IMG/VR virus record: IMGVR_UViG_3300027856_000009
Location: 1-62,048 of that record
DNA: 62,048 nucleotides
Strand: one strand, 5' to 3'
Origin: a virus
Under the pieces are notes generated by a model that saw nothing but the letters and a program-made list of their open reading frames with translations, searched no databases and was not told where the DNA came from. Numbering within the stretch: position 1 is the stretch's first letter; each line of letters begins with the position of its first letter. Positions 1 through 6,703 of the stretch are shown here, piece by piece. The translations under genes were made by a program, and so were the position numbers.

Positions 1-944
1 TCCAGGTAGACCTGCGTGGTCGTGGGGCTCGCGTGTCCCAGGAACGCCTGAATGTCCTGCAGCCGGACGCCGGCCTCGTCGAGGTCGCGTGCGGCCATGT
101 GGCGGATGGCGTGGATGCGGACGCCTTCCATGTCGACGTCGGCGCGGATGGCCGCGCGCTTCAGGATGTCGTTCATCATCCGGTTGCTGAGCGGCCTGTC
201 GGGATCCAGGTGCTTGGTCAGGTGGCAGGTGCGCGTCGCCGTGAAGACGCCCGCGTCGGGGTGCAGCCCGTGGAGCCGGTCCGCGGCGATCCAGTACGCG
301 CGCATGGCGTCGTAGCAGACCTCGGGCAGCTCGAACGACTGGACCCTGCCGCCCTTCGTCTTGACGGTGTAGGAGCGCGGCCGTGACCGCAGGCTCAGGT
401 CGCGGATCCTGAGCTGAGCGACCTCGGCGCGCCGCCGCCCGGTGAAGGCGAAGAAGATGAGGATCGCCTTGTCGCGCAGGCCGGCTTCGTCGGAAGGGAT
501 GTTGTCGACGATTTCGCGGAAGACCTCCCAGTCCATCGCGGTCGCGCGGGCGTAGGGTGTCGGTTGGATGTCGCTGCGCGGCACGAACTTGAACGGGTTG
601 GAGCTGAGCAGCGCGTCGCCGTCGGTGCCGTCGGGGCGGCACAGGAAGTCGAACAGGCTGCTCACCGCGCTCAGGCGACAGTAGGTCGTCGACTCGCTCA
701 CCCCGTGGTGCTCCAGCAGCCACTTCTTGAACGCGACAGCGTGGGCGACGCGCACCTTCTCCGGTGAGATCCAGTCGAACAGCTCGAAGAATTGCATGAT
801 GCCGCAGCGGTATGCGCGCCGTGTGTTGGCCGGTTTGCCTTCGAGGAAGGCGGTGACCATGAGCACGTATCGCTCGAACCGCTTCCGGTCTCCGTTCCCG
901 AAGTTGCGGATGGTCACGGGGTCCAGGGGGACGATGGCACTCAT
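1..944 (-). CDS. Tyrosine recombinase (phage integrase), 3' end cut by window edge
   Basis: I read this gene directly from the minus strand. The ATG at 944 opens a frame that runs without stop to base 1 (314 codons). The C-terminal part carries the tyrosine recombinase signature: first catalytic arginine in FTGRRRAEV, lysine in VKTKGG, H278-x-x-R281 in IHAIRH, H304 in FLGH, and the nucleophile Y313 in TTTQVYL. The N-terminal part has the helical SAM-like core-binding layout, so almost the whole enzyme is present and only the last residues are missing. It would catalyse site-specific integration or resolution. It is divergent from the + strand gene at 1025 and shares a short regulatory region with paired palindromes. 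A TAGAAT box sits 7 bases before the ATG, so the message may be leaderless. No att site is visible in the window. Confidence 0.93.
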   Translation of the reverse strand, partial: MSAIVPLDPVTIRNFGNGDRKRFERYVLMVTAFLEGKPANTRRAYRCGIMQFFELFDWISPEKVRVAHAVAFKKWLLEHHGVSESTTYCRLSAVSSLFDFLCRPDGTDGDALLSSNPFKFVPRSDIQPTPYARATAMDWEVFREIVDNIPSDEAGLRDKAILIFFAFTGRRRAEVAQLRIRDLSLRSRPRSYTVKTKGGRVQSFELPEVCYDAMRAYWIAADRLHGLHPDAGVFTATRTCHLTKHLDPDRPLSNRMMNDILKRAAIRADVDMEGVRIHAIRHMAARDLDEAGVRLQDIQAFLGHASPTTTQVYL

Positions 945-951
945 TGATCGG

Positions 952-957
952 ATTCTA
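952..957 (-). promoter_or_regulatory. -10 box for leaderless recombinase transcript
   Basis: Reading the minus strand, TAGAAT matches the sigma-70 -10 consensus at five of six bases and ends 7 bases before the recombinase ATG. No ribosome binding site fits in that gap. No good -35 hexamer is visible 16 to 18 bases upstream, so strength is uncertain. Confidence 0.5.
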
Positions 958-963
958 GCGCGG

Positions 964-1009
964 TTGACGCCGAACCGCTTGTCCGACAAGATGCAACACT
1001 GTCAGACAG
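964..1009 (+). promoter_or_regulatory. Promoter with two palindromic operators
   Basis: A TTGACG -35 box (964-969) is followed by a 17-base spacer and CAAGAT (987-992). The palindrome TTGTCCGACAA (979-989) lies in the spacer and on the -10 box. A second palindrome, CTGTCAGACAG (999-1009), covers the expected start site. Their centres are 20 bases apart, two helical turns, as expected for cooperative binding of a dimeric regulator. The site would control the + strand gene at 1025 and could also affect the divergent recombinase. The motif recurs across the window. Confidence 0.6.
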
Positions 1010-1024
1010 CCAGCCGGAGAAACC

Positions 1025-1231
1025 ATGAAGATCGCTGAACTATTGAACGGCGCGTCGAAGCGGAAGAAGAAGGTCGAGGTCCGCGTGCCGGCGAAGCTCC
1101 AGGCGAAGCTGGGGACGACCGCGAAGGGCACCGTCTTGCGGATCGTGCCGAAGGGGTCGATCACGTGGGTCGAGGTGAAGATCGGCAGGAAGACTTACAA
1201 CTTCAGGCCGCAGGATCTGAGCCCCGCGTGA
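1025..1231 (+). CDS. Small basic protein, unknown function
   Basis: Encodes 68 residues, Lys/Arg-rich in the first third (ASKRKKKVEVRVPAKLQ), ending in a beta-rich stretch. A GGAGA ribosome site sits 8 bases before the ATG. It is the first gene of a + strand run and lies directly behind the double operator at 964-1009, so it is probably an early regulated gene. The stop overlaps the GTG of the next gene. I do not recognise a family; a small DNA- or RNA-binding protein is possible from the charge. Confidence 0.75.
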   Translation: MKIAELLNGASKRKKKVEVRVPAKLQAKLGTTAKGTVLRIVPKGSITWVEVKIGRKTYNFRPQDLSPA

Positions 1232-1572
1232 CCTGGAGTCTCGACAACGTCGAGGACCGGGCGCAGCTCTACGACGACTTCGAGATCCCCCCGCGTCCGG
1301 TTCGTGAGGCGCTGGTGTTCGGTGACTCGGCCAAGCTCGTGTTCGTCCCGGAGTACCATTCGGCGGGTGCGTCCGGCGAGCGGATGTGGGTCACCGTTAC
1401 GAAGGTCACGGAGGGTCGCTACGAGGGGGAACTGGCGAACGATCCCGTCGTCGTCACGGACCTGCAGCGCGGTGCCCTGGTGACGTTCGGCCCGGAGCAT
1501 GTCTGCAGCATCGAGGAGAGCGACACCCTTGCTTCGGTCTTCGCGCGTGAGGAGCGCGGTGGCGAAAACTGA
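1228..1572 (+). CDS. DUF2314-like protein
   Basis: Starts at the GTG of a GTGA overlap with the preceding stop; 114 residues. The segment GERMWVTVTKVTEGRYEGEL, followed by ANDPVVVTDLQRGALVTF, resembles the DUF2314 domain, where a MWVxVT motif precedes a turn and an N-x-P strand. The role of that family is unknown, although it is common in small bacterial and phage proteins. The gene is translationally coupled to both neighbours. Confidence 0.7.
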   Translation: MTWSLDNVEDRAQLYDDFEIPPRPVREALVFGDSAKLVFVPEYHSAGASGERMWVTVTKVTEGRYEGELANDPVVVTDLQRGALVTFGPEHVCSIEESDTLASVFAREERGGEN

Positions 1573-1903
1573 TTCGCTGACCGTCACGGTCTGCACCTGG
1601 GAGCCGCAGCACACCCTCGATCTCATCGAGCTTCAGCAGGCGGCGGTGCGGGACGGCACCATCAAGAAGCTCGTGAAGAAGCACGGCCGGGGCACCCCCG
1701 CTCTTCGGGCTGCGATGGCGAAGGCGAAGCTCGTCTCGGTGAAGATGTCCCCGCGGGGCGAGCCGGTTTGCCCGGAGTGCGCGGCGCTGATGGAGTCGGT
1801 CGTGGCTCGCGGCGGCATCACCGACCGCGCCGAGGCCGTTCGCGATGTGGTACAGGATTTCGACAAGGCGATCGAGCGCACCAGGAAGGCGCGGAACTCG
1901 TGA
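1559..1903 (+). CDS. Small protein with a CPEC motif, unknown function
   Basis: The likely start is the GTG at 1559, inside the end of the preceding gene, giving 114 residues. A basic stretch (IKKLVKKHGRG) precedes a single CxxC (VCPECAAL) and a C-terminal helix rich in charged residues. One CxxC is not enough to form a normal zinc site, so a dimeric site or a redox role is possible. An upstream ATG at 1499 would add residues that overlap the neighbour heavily, so I prefer 1559. The stop overlaps the next GTG. Confidence 0.65.
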   Translation: MAKTDSLTVTVCTWEPQHTLDLIELQQAAVRDGTIKKLVKKHGRGTPALRAAMAKAKLVSVKMSPRGEPVCPECAALMESVVARGGITDRAEAVRDVVQDFDKAIERTRKARNS

Positions 1904-2208
1904 AGCGTCGTCAGTTCAGGCGACTGTGGTCCACGATGATCCGTCGCTGCCACAGCCCGGACGACAAGTCGTATCGCTGGTACGGCGCTCGCGGGATCGT
2001 CGTCTGCCCCGAATGGAGAACTAGCTTCGACGCCGGGGCTTCAGGGCGACGTGTTGCGCTTGGTGCGGGAGAGAGGGGAGGTTCGTCCCCCGGAGGTCGC
2101 GGAGGCGCTGGGCAGGGCGGTTCCAACCGTGAATGCTACCCTCCACAACCTGATGAAGGCTGGGCGTCTCAAACGGGTGCGTCGCGGCGTATATGCCCCC
2201 GTAGTTGA
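1900..2208 (+). pseudogene. Remnant of an AP2/HNH-type phage endonuclease N-terminus
   Basis: The first 45 or so codons, from a GTG in a GTGA overlap, read as a protein with the pattern LWSTMIRRC, YRWYGARGI and VCPEWRTSF. This is the pattern of the N-terminal module found in many phage HNH/AP2-domain homing nucleases (W..M..RC...YGGRGI.VC..W). After the phenylalanine the frame turns into Gly/Ser/Arg-rich sequence that looks non-coding, and a different frame (2051-2233) becomes coding. The simplest reading is a deletion that fused the start of a nuclease gene to a winged-helix gene. Confidence 0.5.
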
Positions 2209-2233
2209 ACTGGACACAACGTCCCCCTCCTAA
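2051..2233 (+). CDS. Small winged-helix DNA-binding protein, possibly truncated
   Basis: Sixty residues from a GTG. The pattern LRLVRERGEVRPPEVAEALG, then VNATLHNLMKAGRLKRV, is a classic winged helix-turn-helix: helix 1, helix 2 (PPEVAEALG), recognition helix (VNATLHNLMKAG) and wing (RLKRVRRGVYAPV). It overlaps the remnant nuclease frame, so its N-terminus may have been lost in the same rearrangement. A role as transcription factor or as the DNA-binding tail of a nuclease are both possible. Confidence 0.6.
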   Translation: MLRLVRERGEVRPPEVAEALGRAVPTVNATLHNLMKAGRLKRVRRGVYAPVVELDTTSPS

Positions 2234-2297
2234 GGGGAAGATGGGGATTCGATTTCTCCCGGGGGTGCTTGGTGAGGAGAGAGGCGACAAAGGACAG

Positions 2298-2519
2298 ATG
2301 CGAAAAACCATCAGCTCGATGATCGATACCGTGGCCAATGCGCCTCGCGTGCAGCGTATCCGGGGGCGCCTGTTCTTCTACCGGGTTCGGGCGCTGGTCC
2401 CCCTCGTGAGCCTGGAACAGCGGCTCGTGGACTACCTCATCGAGAGGATCGACGAGCGCCTGGACGACGCTGACGTGGAACTCTTCGAGGGCCCGGAGCC
2501 GCCGGACTACAAGCACTAG
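2298..2519 (+). CDS. Small protein, unknown function
   Basis: Encodes 73 residues from an ATG preceded by AAGGA. It has a basic N-terminal half (RKTISSM to RVQRIRGRLFFYRVRAL) and an acidic C-terminal half (LIERIDERLDDADVELFEGPEPPDYKH). No family is recognised. It converges with the minus strand gene 2516-3949, the two stops overlapping by four bases. An upstream start at 2205 would add sequence with no clear coding character. Confidence 0.6.
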   Translation: MRKTISSMIDTVANAPRVQRIRGRLFFYRVRALVPLVSLEQRLVDYLIERIDERLDDADVELFEGPEPPDYKH

Positions 2520-3949
2520 ACGAGGTAGAGCTTGCGCTTGATGCCGGTCTCGCGGAGCTGACGGGCCTGCCAGTCGGTCAGCTGATGGATCGGCGTCTGT
2601 CCCGGCGTTTCGTGGATGATGATGTTGCCGTCCGACTCTTCCTGGCAGGGGACAACGAACATGTCGATGTTCTTCGCACTTTTCGCGTGCTGGTTGCCCA
2701 GCGGATTCTTGTAGGCGAGCCCGACGACGACCGGCTTGCTGCTCCCCGTACCCGGGTTCGGTGGGTCGAGCGGACGGAAGTCGCTGATGTCCGCGTCGAC
2801 TACCGGAACGCCCCACGCGAATCGCGGCAGCTCGTGCATCTTGGTGGCGAAGACGACAGCCACGCGCCGGTTCATCTTGGCCAGCTCGTAGAGCATCTCG
2901 GGCTTGTTGTGACCGGAGTAGCTGAACGTCAGGTCGTACTCGACGTCGGCTTCTCCCTCGGGGTCGCGCCCAGGGATCTTCGTGTAGTCGTAGAACCACA
3001 TGTCCGGGTAGAGCCGGAAGATGTCGGGGAAGAACAGCTCCCACGGGATATCGCTGAAGACGTTGAGCCGCGTGAACGGCCAGATGTTCGAGCGCCGGTA
3101 GTGTCGCCCCACCGCGTCGATGAGCACCCGGCAGAAGGCCAACGGCTCCTTGATGAGCGCGCTGGTCTTGGCGAACTTGACCACGTAGTTGTACCGGTCG
3201 ACGTTGTTCTGTCCGCTGTACACGAGGCAGCTCGCGCCGCACTCGGCAGTCTTGCGGAAGCAGACGGTCCCCGAGGTTTTGAGCTGGAACTTTTTCGCCT
3301 CGCGCCGGGCGATCGGATCGTCGAACGCGGTGGCGGCCAGCTTGGCGTCGTAGGCCAGCGCATGAGGGGCCAGCGCGAGCCCCCAGGCCTCAGGCGGCGC
3401 CGCGCCTTCCAGCTGCTTGGCTAGGTAGCGAGGCACCTCGACGTCCAGCTTCTTCTTCATCTTGGCGTTCTGGGCGAGGAGAGCTTCGACCATCCCCTTC
3501 GGCGTCTGCCAGACACCCACGTCGATGTCGTGCCCCGCTTTCATCGTCTTGGATGACGGGAAGTGCGGCACGAGAGCAGCGTGCGCTGCGATGAGCCCCG
3601 GGTCCCGGTTGTCGGTGTGGTTCTCGAACACCTCCAACTGTCCTGTTTTCTTGTCGCGCTCCCACTTCAGCTTCCGCTTGGGGTAGCGCGCCAGCACCTG
3701 TTCGAGCGTGATCGGCGACAGCTTCGCCTTCGCGAGCGCACGGTACGGGTCTTCACGCATCTTGGCGTGGGAGCGCGGCCGCGCGTTTGCTGCCAAAGGA
3801 ACGCCGCTCTCCTCCAACCACTCCTCGGGCGCGTCGAACCAGACGTTCCCCAGCTTGAGGGACGCGGCGTATTCCAGAGCCTGGGCGCCGCTCGTGTCGA
3901 CGACGTCGATGAGCCCCTCTCGCCGGCCGATGATGGCGTAGGTCGTCAC
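2516..3949 (-). CDS. Phage protein with a Cys-rich centre and SDIPWE/YDYTK motifs
   Basis: A 477-residue protein starting at GTG 3949. Its centre has the layout of a family I know from many phage genomes: a cysteine cluster (CFRKTAECGASC) followed by LVYSGQN, then RLNVFSDIPWE, then MWFYDYTKIPGR and LTFSYSG, and near the end VVGLAYKNP. The biochemical role of that family is not established; the cysteines suggest metal or cluster binding. It lies alone on the minus strand between two + strand groups, and a palindrome sits upstream at 4009. Confidence in the family resemblance is moderate and in function low. Confidence 0.75.
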   Translation of the reverse strand: MTTYAIIGRREGLIDVVDTSGAQALEYAASLKLGNVWFDAPEEWLEESGVPLAANARPRSHAKMREDPYRALAKAKLSPITLEQVLARYPKRKLKWERDKKTGQLEVFENHTDNRDPGLIAAHAALVPHFPSSKTMKAGHDIDVGVWQTPKGMVEALLAQNAKMKKKLDVEVPRYLAKQLEGAAPPEAWGLALAPHALAYDAKLAATAFDDPIARREAKKFQLKTSGTVCFRKTAECGASCLVYSGQNNVDRYNYVVKFAKTSALIKEPLAFCRVLIDAVGRHYRRSNIWPFTRLNVFSDIPWELFFPDIFRLYPDMWFYDYTKIPGRDPEGEADVEYDLTFSYSGHNKPEMLYELAKMNRRVAVVFATKMHELPRFAWGVPVVDADISDFRPLDPPNPGTGSSKPVVVGLAYKNPLGNQHAKSAKNIDMFVVPCQEESDGNIIIHETPGQTPIHQLTDWQARQLRETGIKRKLYLV

Positions 3950-3978
3950 CCGCCGAGCCTAGCACGGAGGGCGAGAAA

Positions 3979-4017
3979 GTGCGTCGATGGCTCTCTTGAC
4001 ACCGGACGTGTCAGACA
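3979..4017. promoter_or_regulatory. Operator palindrome between divergent genes
   Basis: TGTCAGACA at 4009-4017 lies between the minus gene starting at 3949 and the + gene starting at 4043. AGTGCGTCGA at 3979-3988 matches part of the longer block that flanks the same palindrome at 25.9, 28.8 and 32.1 kb. TTGACA at 3996-4001 is a possible + strand -35 box, but no well-spaced -10 box is obvious. Confidence 0.45.
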
Positions 4018-4042
4018 ACAGCATAGTCCCGATGGGACAAGA

Positions 4043-4252
4043 GTGAAGGTAGAGCACGCCATCAAGGTCGCGGCCGAGCTGGTTCCGAGTCTCAAGGGCC
4101 GCGACGCCGTAGCTGTCCACGTCCTCGTCCAGCTCGCGAAGCGGGTCCGCCGTGCGCGAAGGCCCCTCCGGCAGCTCGCCGACGCCATCGCGCCCGAGGC
4201 CTCAGGGCTGAACCAAGAGCCGCTGTTCGGCGACGAGCCGGAGCCGGGGTAG
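4043..4252 (+). CDS. Small helical protein, unknown function
   Basis: Sixty-nine residues from the GTG at 4043, close behind a palindromic operator. The first fifty residues are a basic amphipathic helix pattern (VAAELVPSLKGRDAVAVHVL, then KRVRRARRPLRQLAD). The tail is acidic and Pro-rich. A longer open frame reaches upstream but overlaps the minus strand gene, so the GTG is preferred. No family recognised. Confidence 0.5.
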   Translation: MKVEHAIKVAAELVPSLKGRDAVAVHVLVQLAKRVRRARRPLRQLADAIAPEASGLNQEPLFGDEPEPG

Positions 4253-4255
4253 ACT
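4250..4255 (+). promoter_or_regulatory. -10 box for leaderless gene at 4262
   Basis: TAGACT ends 6 bases before the GTG at 4262, too close for a leader with a ribosome site. The same geometry recurs at 6852, 7957, 20102, 27898 and 32097. Confidence 0.45.
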
Positions 4256-4261
4256 GGGCGC

Positions 4262-4552
4262 GTGTCCCGTCGCCGAGAGGCTATGTGTCGTCTGGGGGCA
4301 GCCCCGCTGTGCCCCGGCTGTCGAGCGCCGCTGCCGCAGCTGAGCCCGTACCAGGACCCGGTGTGTATCCCCTGCGCGACGAAGAGCGCGCTGGCCCGTG
4401 TCGGCGACGTGGAACGCGAGATTGCCGTGATCCAGACCGATCGGCCGAGCAGTGGCTCGTACCGAGACGCGTGCGCTGCCATGCAGGATGACGTGAACGC
4501 CGCCCTCGAAGACTGGCCGATGGGCAACGGCATCGTGGGGCATCGGTACTGA
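4262..4552 (+). CDS. Small zinc-ribbon protein
   Basis: Ninety-six residues from a GTG. Two CxxC pairs (LCPGCRAPL and VCIPCATKS), about 15 residues apart, form a four-cysteine zinc ribbon near the N-terminus. A helical, acidic C-terminal half follows. Such small ribbons are often DNA- or protein-binding adaptors in phages. The start follows a TAGACT box by 6 bases, so translation is probably leaderless. The next gene is preceded by another operator. Confidence 0.6.
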   Translation: MSRRREAMCRLGAAPLCPGCRAPLPQLSPYQDPVCIPCATKSALARVGDVEREIAVIQTDRPSSGSYRDACAAMQDDVNAALEDWPMGNGIVGHRY

Positions 4553-4556
4553 TTAC

Positions 4557-4583
4557 CTGTCTGACAGCCTGACTGGCTACACT
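4557..4583 (+). promoter_or_regulatory. Operator-overlapped promoter of the lysis-like operon
   Basis: CTGTCTGACAG (4557-4567) lies over the expected -35 position and TACACT (4578-4583) is a plausible -10. A GGAGG ribosome site and the ATG at 4601 follow. Binding at the palindrome would occlude RNA polymerase, so the membrane-protein operon 4601-5812 is probably repressed by the same regulator as the other palindrome-bearing promoters. Confidence 0.5.
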
Positions 4584-4600
4584 CGTTCCCGGAGGCAGAC

Positions 4601-4957
4601 ATGGAAGAGTTCCTGCTGAAATGGGGCGCGGCGATCGGCATTTTCATCATCACGGGTGTGCTGATGGAGGCGCTCAACAAGACGATCGGTGCGGAGGCTG
4701 GCGACAAGGGGTTCAGGGGCGTCTGGTATGTCTGGCGCCGCGTCTTCATCGTCGTGGTCGGTGCCGCCCTGGGGATCGGCGGAGCGGTCGCTGGGCTGTC
4801 GAGCCCGATCGGCGACGGTGTCATCTACGGCGGTATCGACGGTGTCGTCGCGGCATGGAGCGCGAGCGGGACTTACGACCTGGTCCTGGGTAGCCTACGA
4901 GCACGCGTGCGTCACAAGCTCGCGAAGAACGGCAGCGGGGGCGACGACAAGAAGTGA
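4601..4957 (+). CDS. Small membrane protein, holin-like
   Basis: A 118-residue protein with hydrophobic segments at about residues 8-25 and 46-68 and a weaker third one around 70-90. The C-terminal tail is positively charged (RARVRHKLAKNGSGGDDKK). A GGAGG ribosome site precedes the ATG. The gene is coupled (GTGA) to a protein with one membrane span and a coiled coil, then to a signal-peptide protein. Holin plus spanins is a natural reading, but sequence alone does not prove it and the endolysin is 41 kb away. Confidence 0.55.
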   Translation: MEEFLLKWGAAIGIFIITGVLMEALNKTIGAEAGDKGFRGVWYVWRRVFIVVVGAALGIGGAVAGLSSPIGDGVIYGGIDGVVAAWSASGTYDLVLGSLRARVRHKLAKNGSGGDDKK

Positions 4958-5310
4958 CCTGGTGGCAGAAGACCTGGGCGTGGCTCAAGAAGTGGGGCTC
5001 CTGGCTCCTCGGCGGCATCGTGACGGTGCTGCTCGGGGTGCTCACGCTCGGCTGGTACGTCCGGCGTCAGAACCGTCAGATCGGCCAGCTCAAGGACCAG
5101 GTCGCGGTGGCCGACGCGATGAAGGAGATCACGCGCCTCCGCGCGCTGCGCGAGGGTGTCGCCGAGCGCGTCGGTGAAAAGGACCAGGCCATCGAGGAGG
5201 TCGACCGCGACCTGGCGGCGAACCAGCGCCGCATCGTCGAGGCGCATGAAGGTGGGAAAGGGCTCTCAGATGAGGAAGTTGCTGCCGAGTTCGTGCGCCT
5301 GGGGTTCTGA
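4954..5310 (+). CDS. Membrane-anchored coiled-coil protein, possible inner-membrane spanin
   Basis: Starts at a GTG overlapping the preceding stop; 118 residues. A Trp-rich amphipathic N-terminus (MTWWQKTWAWLKKWGSWL) leads into one transmembrane helix (about 18-36). A long charged coiled coil (about 38-105) follows. This is the topology of an Rz-type inner-membrane spanin subunit. The next gene starts inside its C-terminus in another frame, an arrangement also typical of Rz/Rz1 pairs. Confidence 0.5.
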   Translation: MTWWQKTWAWLKKWGSWLLGGIVTVLLGVLTLGWYVRRQNRQIGQLKDQVAVADAMKEITRLRALREGVAERVGEKDQAIEEVDRDLAANQRRIVEAHEGGKGLSDEEVAAEFVRLGF

Positions 5311-5812
5311 CGACCGGGGCGGCGCCTGGGCGGTCATCATGCTGGTCGGCGTTCTGTCGGCGAACTGCTCCGCGTCGGCCCAGGATGCGCTTCCCAACCT
5401 CCCCGACGTGACGGTTCCTTGCGCACCCGACGTCACAGAGAATCGCCGCCAGGTCGTCGAGCAGGATGGCCAGTCCGGCGTCTGGTTCCACATCGAGGTC
5501 GCGCGTTGCATGCTCGGCCGGCTGGCCGCGTTGCCGCTCTACGCGCAGCGCGTGTCGCTCCTCGAAGATCGCCTGCGACTCGGGGACGAGCGCACGGTAC
5601 TACTGCGCCGACAGGCGGAGCTGGCTGAGGCGGAAGCCGAAGAGGCAGCAGGGGCGCTGGAGGCGGCCACACGTCTCGCGCGAACGGCCACCGAATCGGC
5701 GCAGCGGGAGCGTGATCTCCGCTGGCTCTGGTTCGGGATCGGAGTCGTCATCGTGGTGGCCTTGGAGGCCTTGGCCATCTGGGCCCTCAGTGAAGTACGG
5801 ATCGTCATATGA
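5270..5812 (+). CDS. Signal-peptide protein with C-terminal membrane anchor, possible spanin partner
   Basis: The ATG at 5270 lies 41 bases inside the upstream gene in another frame and gives 180 residues. The N-terminus has a signal-like segment ending LSANCSASAQ, which could be a lipobox (LSAN-C) or a signal peptidase I site. A periplasmic domain with two cysteines, a coiled coil (about 100-150) and a C-terminal transmembrane helix (about 152-172) follow. A lipidated N-terminus plus a C-terminal anchor would resemble a unimolecular spanin. Other envelope roles are possible. Confidence 0.5.
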   Translation: MRKLLPSSCAWGSDDRGGAWAVIMLVGVLSANCSASAQDALPNLPDVTVPCAPDVTENRRQVVEQDGQSGVWFHIEVARCMLGRLAALPLYAQRVSLLEDRLRLGDERTVLLRRQAELAEAEAEEAAGALEAATRLARTATESAQRERDLRWLWFGIGVVIVVALEALAIWALSEVRIVI

Positions 5813-6150
5813 GCGATGAAGAGGAAGAAGCTGAGGCGACCCAAGAGCCCCCGAAGAAGGGGAAGGCGAAGACCTGGGTCGAGTCGCTGACGGTGAAGCA
5901 GCGACGACGCGGCTCGCGACCATCCACGAGTTCGGGCTCAACGAGAGCCGGGCGCGCGCGGCAGCGGCCGAGGTGCAGAGGTGTAGCCCCCCTCGGAGAG
6001 CAGCGGGGCGGCGATCACGATGCGCTCCGCGCCCACCACCAGTCTGGTATCTCGGGATACCAGACTAGCGAGCGGTCCGTAGGAGCGCCCACATGTGGGA
6101 CAAAACCGCGGGGAGTGTGCGCGGGGGCGGACGCAGACTCCTCCGCGTAG
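5809..6150 (+). CDS. Doubtful short gene with apparent frameshift
   Basis: An ATGA overlap with the preceding gene opens a frame whose first 30 codons look real (acidic start, then PPKKGKAKTWVESLTVKQ). It then becomes Arg/Ser/Gly-rich and non-coding in character. In the +2 frame from about 5895 to 5985 a helical stretch (AATTRLATIHEFGLNESRAR, then AAAAEVQR) looks coding. Either a frameshift split a small gene here, or only a short peptide is made. The rest of the frame runs into the hairpin-rich non-coding region. Confidence 0.25.
   Translation: MSDEEEEAEATQEPPKKGKAKTWVESLTVKQRRRGSRPSTSSGSTRAGRARQRPRCRGVAPLGEQRGGDHDALRAHHQSGISGYQTSERSVGAPTCGTKPRGVCAGADADSSA
6041..6066. repeat. Perfect inverted repeat
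   Basis: AGTCTGGTATC (6041-6051) and its exact complement GATACCAGACT (6056-6066) flank a TCGG tetraloop, an 11-bp stem. No T-run follows on either strand, so a protein-binding dyad or a structured RNA is more likely than an intrinsic terminator. It opens the non-coding region that reaches 6496. Confidence 0.7.
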
Positions 6151-6165
6151 GCACCCACATGTGGG
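6088..6165. repeat. Two copies of the palindrome CCCACATGTGGG
   Basis: The 12-base perfect palindrome CCCACATGTGGG occurs at 6088-6099 and 6154-6165, both followed by ACA. The spacing is 66 bases. Paired dyads in a non-coding region between opposing transcription units fit regulatory sites or replication-initiator sites. They are distinct from the TTGTC-W-GACAA operator. Confidence 0.6.
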
Positions 6166-6297
6166 ACAGGCCCACGGGGAGCGGTATTTGCTGAAATGGA
6201 GGCGGGGGTCCTCCGGTACCGCGCGCAGCAGCTCCGACGCCTTGCGACCGGCGAATCCTGGGTGCGACGGCAGTCAGCCGCGGCGCAGAGCGCCTCT

Positions 6298-6316
6298 CTG
6301 GGGGCTCCGCCCCCAG
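6298..6316. terminator. GC-rich hairpin
   Basis: CTGGGGGC and GCCCCCAG pair perfectly around a TCC loop (8 bp, nearly all GC). It is the strongest small hairpin here and could stop transcription from either side, but neither strand has the T-run of an intrinsic terminator. Confidence 0.4.
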
Positions 6317-6360
6317 CCCCCCGCCGAACGAACTTGCGGCCCGTGAGGGTCCAGCGTAAC

Positions 6361-6371
6361 TTGTCAGACAG
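6361..6371. promoter_or_regulatory. Operator palindrome in the non-coding region
   Basis: TTGTCAGACAG, one base off a perfect 11-base palindrome, lies between the hairpins. No convincing -10 box or downstream gene start is seen nearby. It may act from a distance, serve a non-coding transcript, or be a decoy site. Confidence 0.4.
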
Positions 6372-6383
6372 GCGACAAACTCC

Positions 6384-6456
6384 GCGTGACGCCCTCGTAG
6401 GTTCGTCACGCCTTGGAGGCCGGTCTTGCAGTTGTCGCTGCAATGCCGGCCGCCTC
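6384..6456. repeat. Two adjacent stem-loops
   Basis: GCGTGACG (6384-6391) pairs with CGTCACGC (6404-6411). Next, a longer hairpin at 6415-6456 has an inner TTGCAG/CTGCAA stem and an outer CCGG/CCGG plus GAGG/CCTC stem. They lie just past the stop of the minus strand gene 6497-6703, so they could end that transcript. With the dyads at 6041-6165 they make the whole of 5990-6496 structured and non-coding. I see no convincing gene in it. Confidence 0.5.
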
Positions 6457-6496
6457 ACTATCTGGGGGTCGATCTTGGCTCTCAGTGTCGTCGTGC

Positions 6497-6703
6497 TCAG
6501 GTTCGCCTAAGAGCTGCGCTCCTCCCCATGTACCAGAGGAGCCCGAAGCCGATGAGTCCGACGGCGGCGATGCCGACGATCTTCGACGGCCCCTCATTCG
6601 CGCCCAAGCCCGAGCAGCCGCAGCCAGCGAGGCCGCCACAGCCGCAGCCGCCCTGCAAGGGGTAGCGCGCCGACCGCATGCCGTTGATACGTGTGTAGCT
6701 CAC
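6497..6703 (-). CDS. Small membrane protein with MSY-type N-terminus
   Basis: Sixty-eight residues from the GTG at 6703, which overlaps the stop of the gene before it (GTGA). It begins MSYTRING, one of the MSYxxG-like starts seen in about a dozen proteins here. A Cys/Gly-rich stretch (GGCGCGGLAGCGCSGLG), one transmembrane helix (about 42-58) and a basic tail follow. The four cysteines in pairs could bind metal or be oxidised. Likely a small virion membrane protein, by analogy with the other MSY proteins. Confidence 0.7.
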   Translation of the reverse strand: MSYTRINGMRSARYPLQGGCGCGGLAGCGCSGLGANEGPSKIVGIAAVGLIGFGLLWYMGRSAALRRT

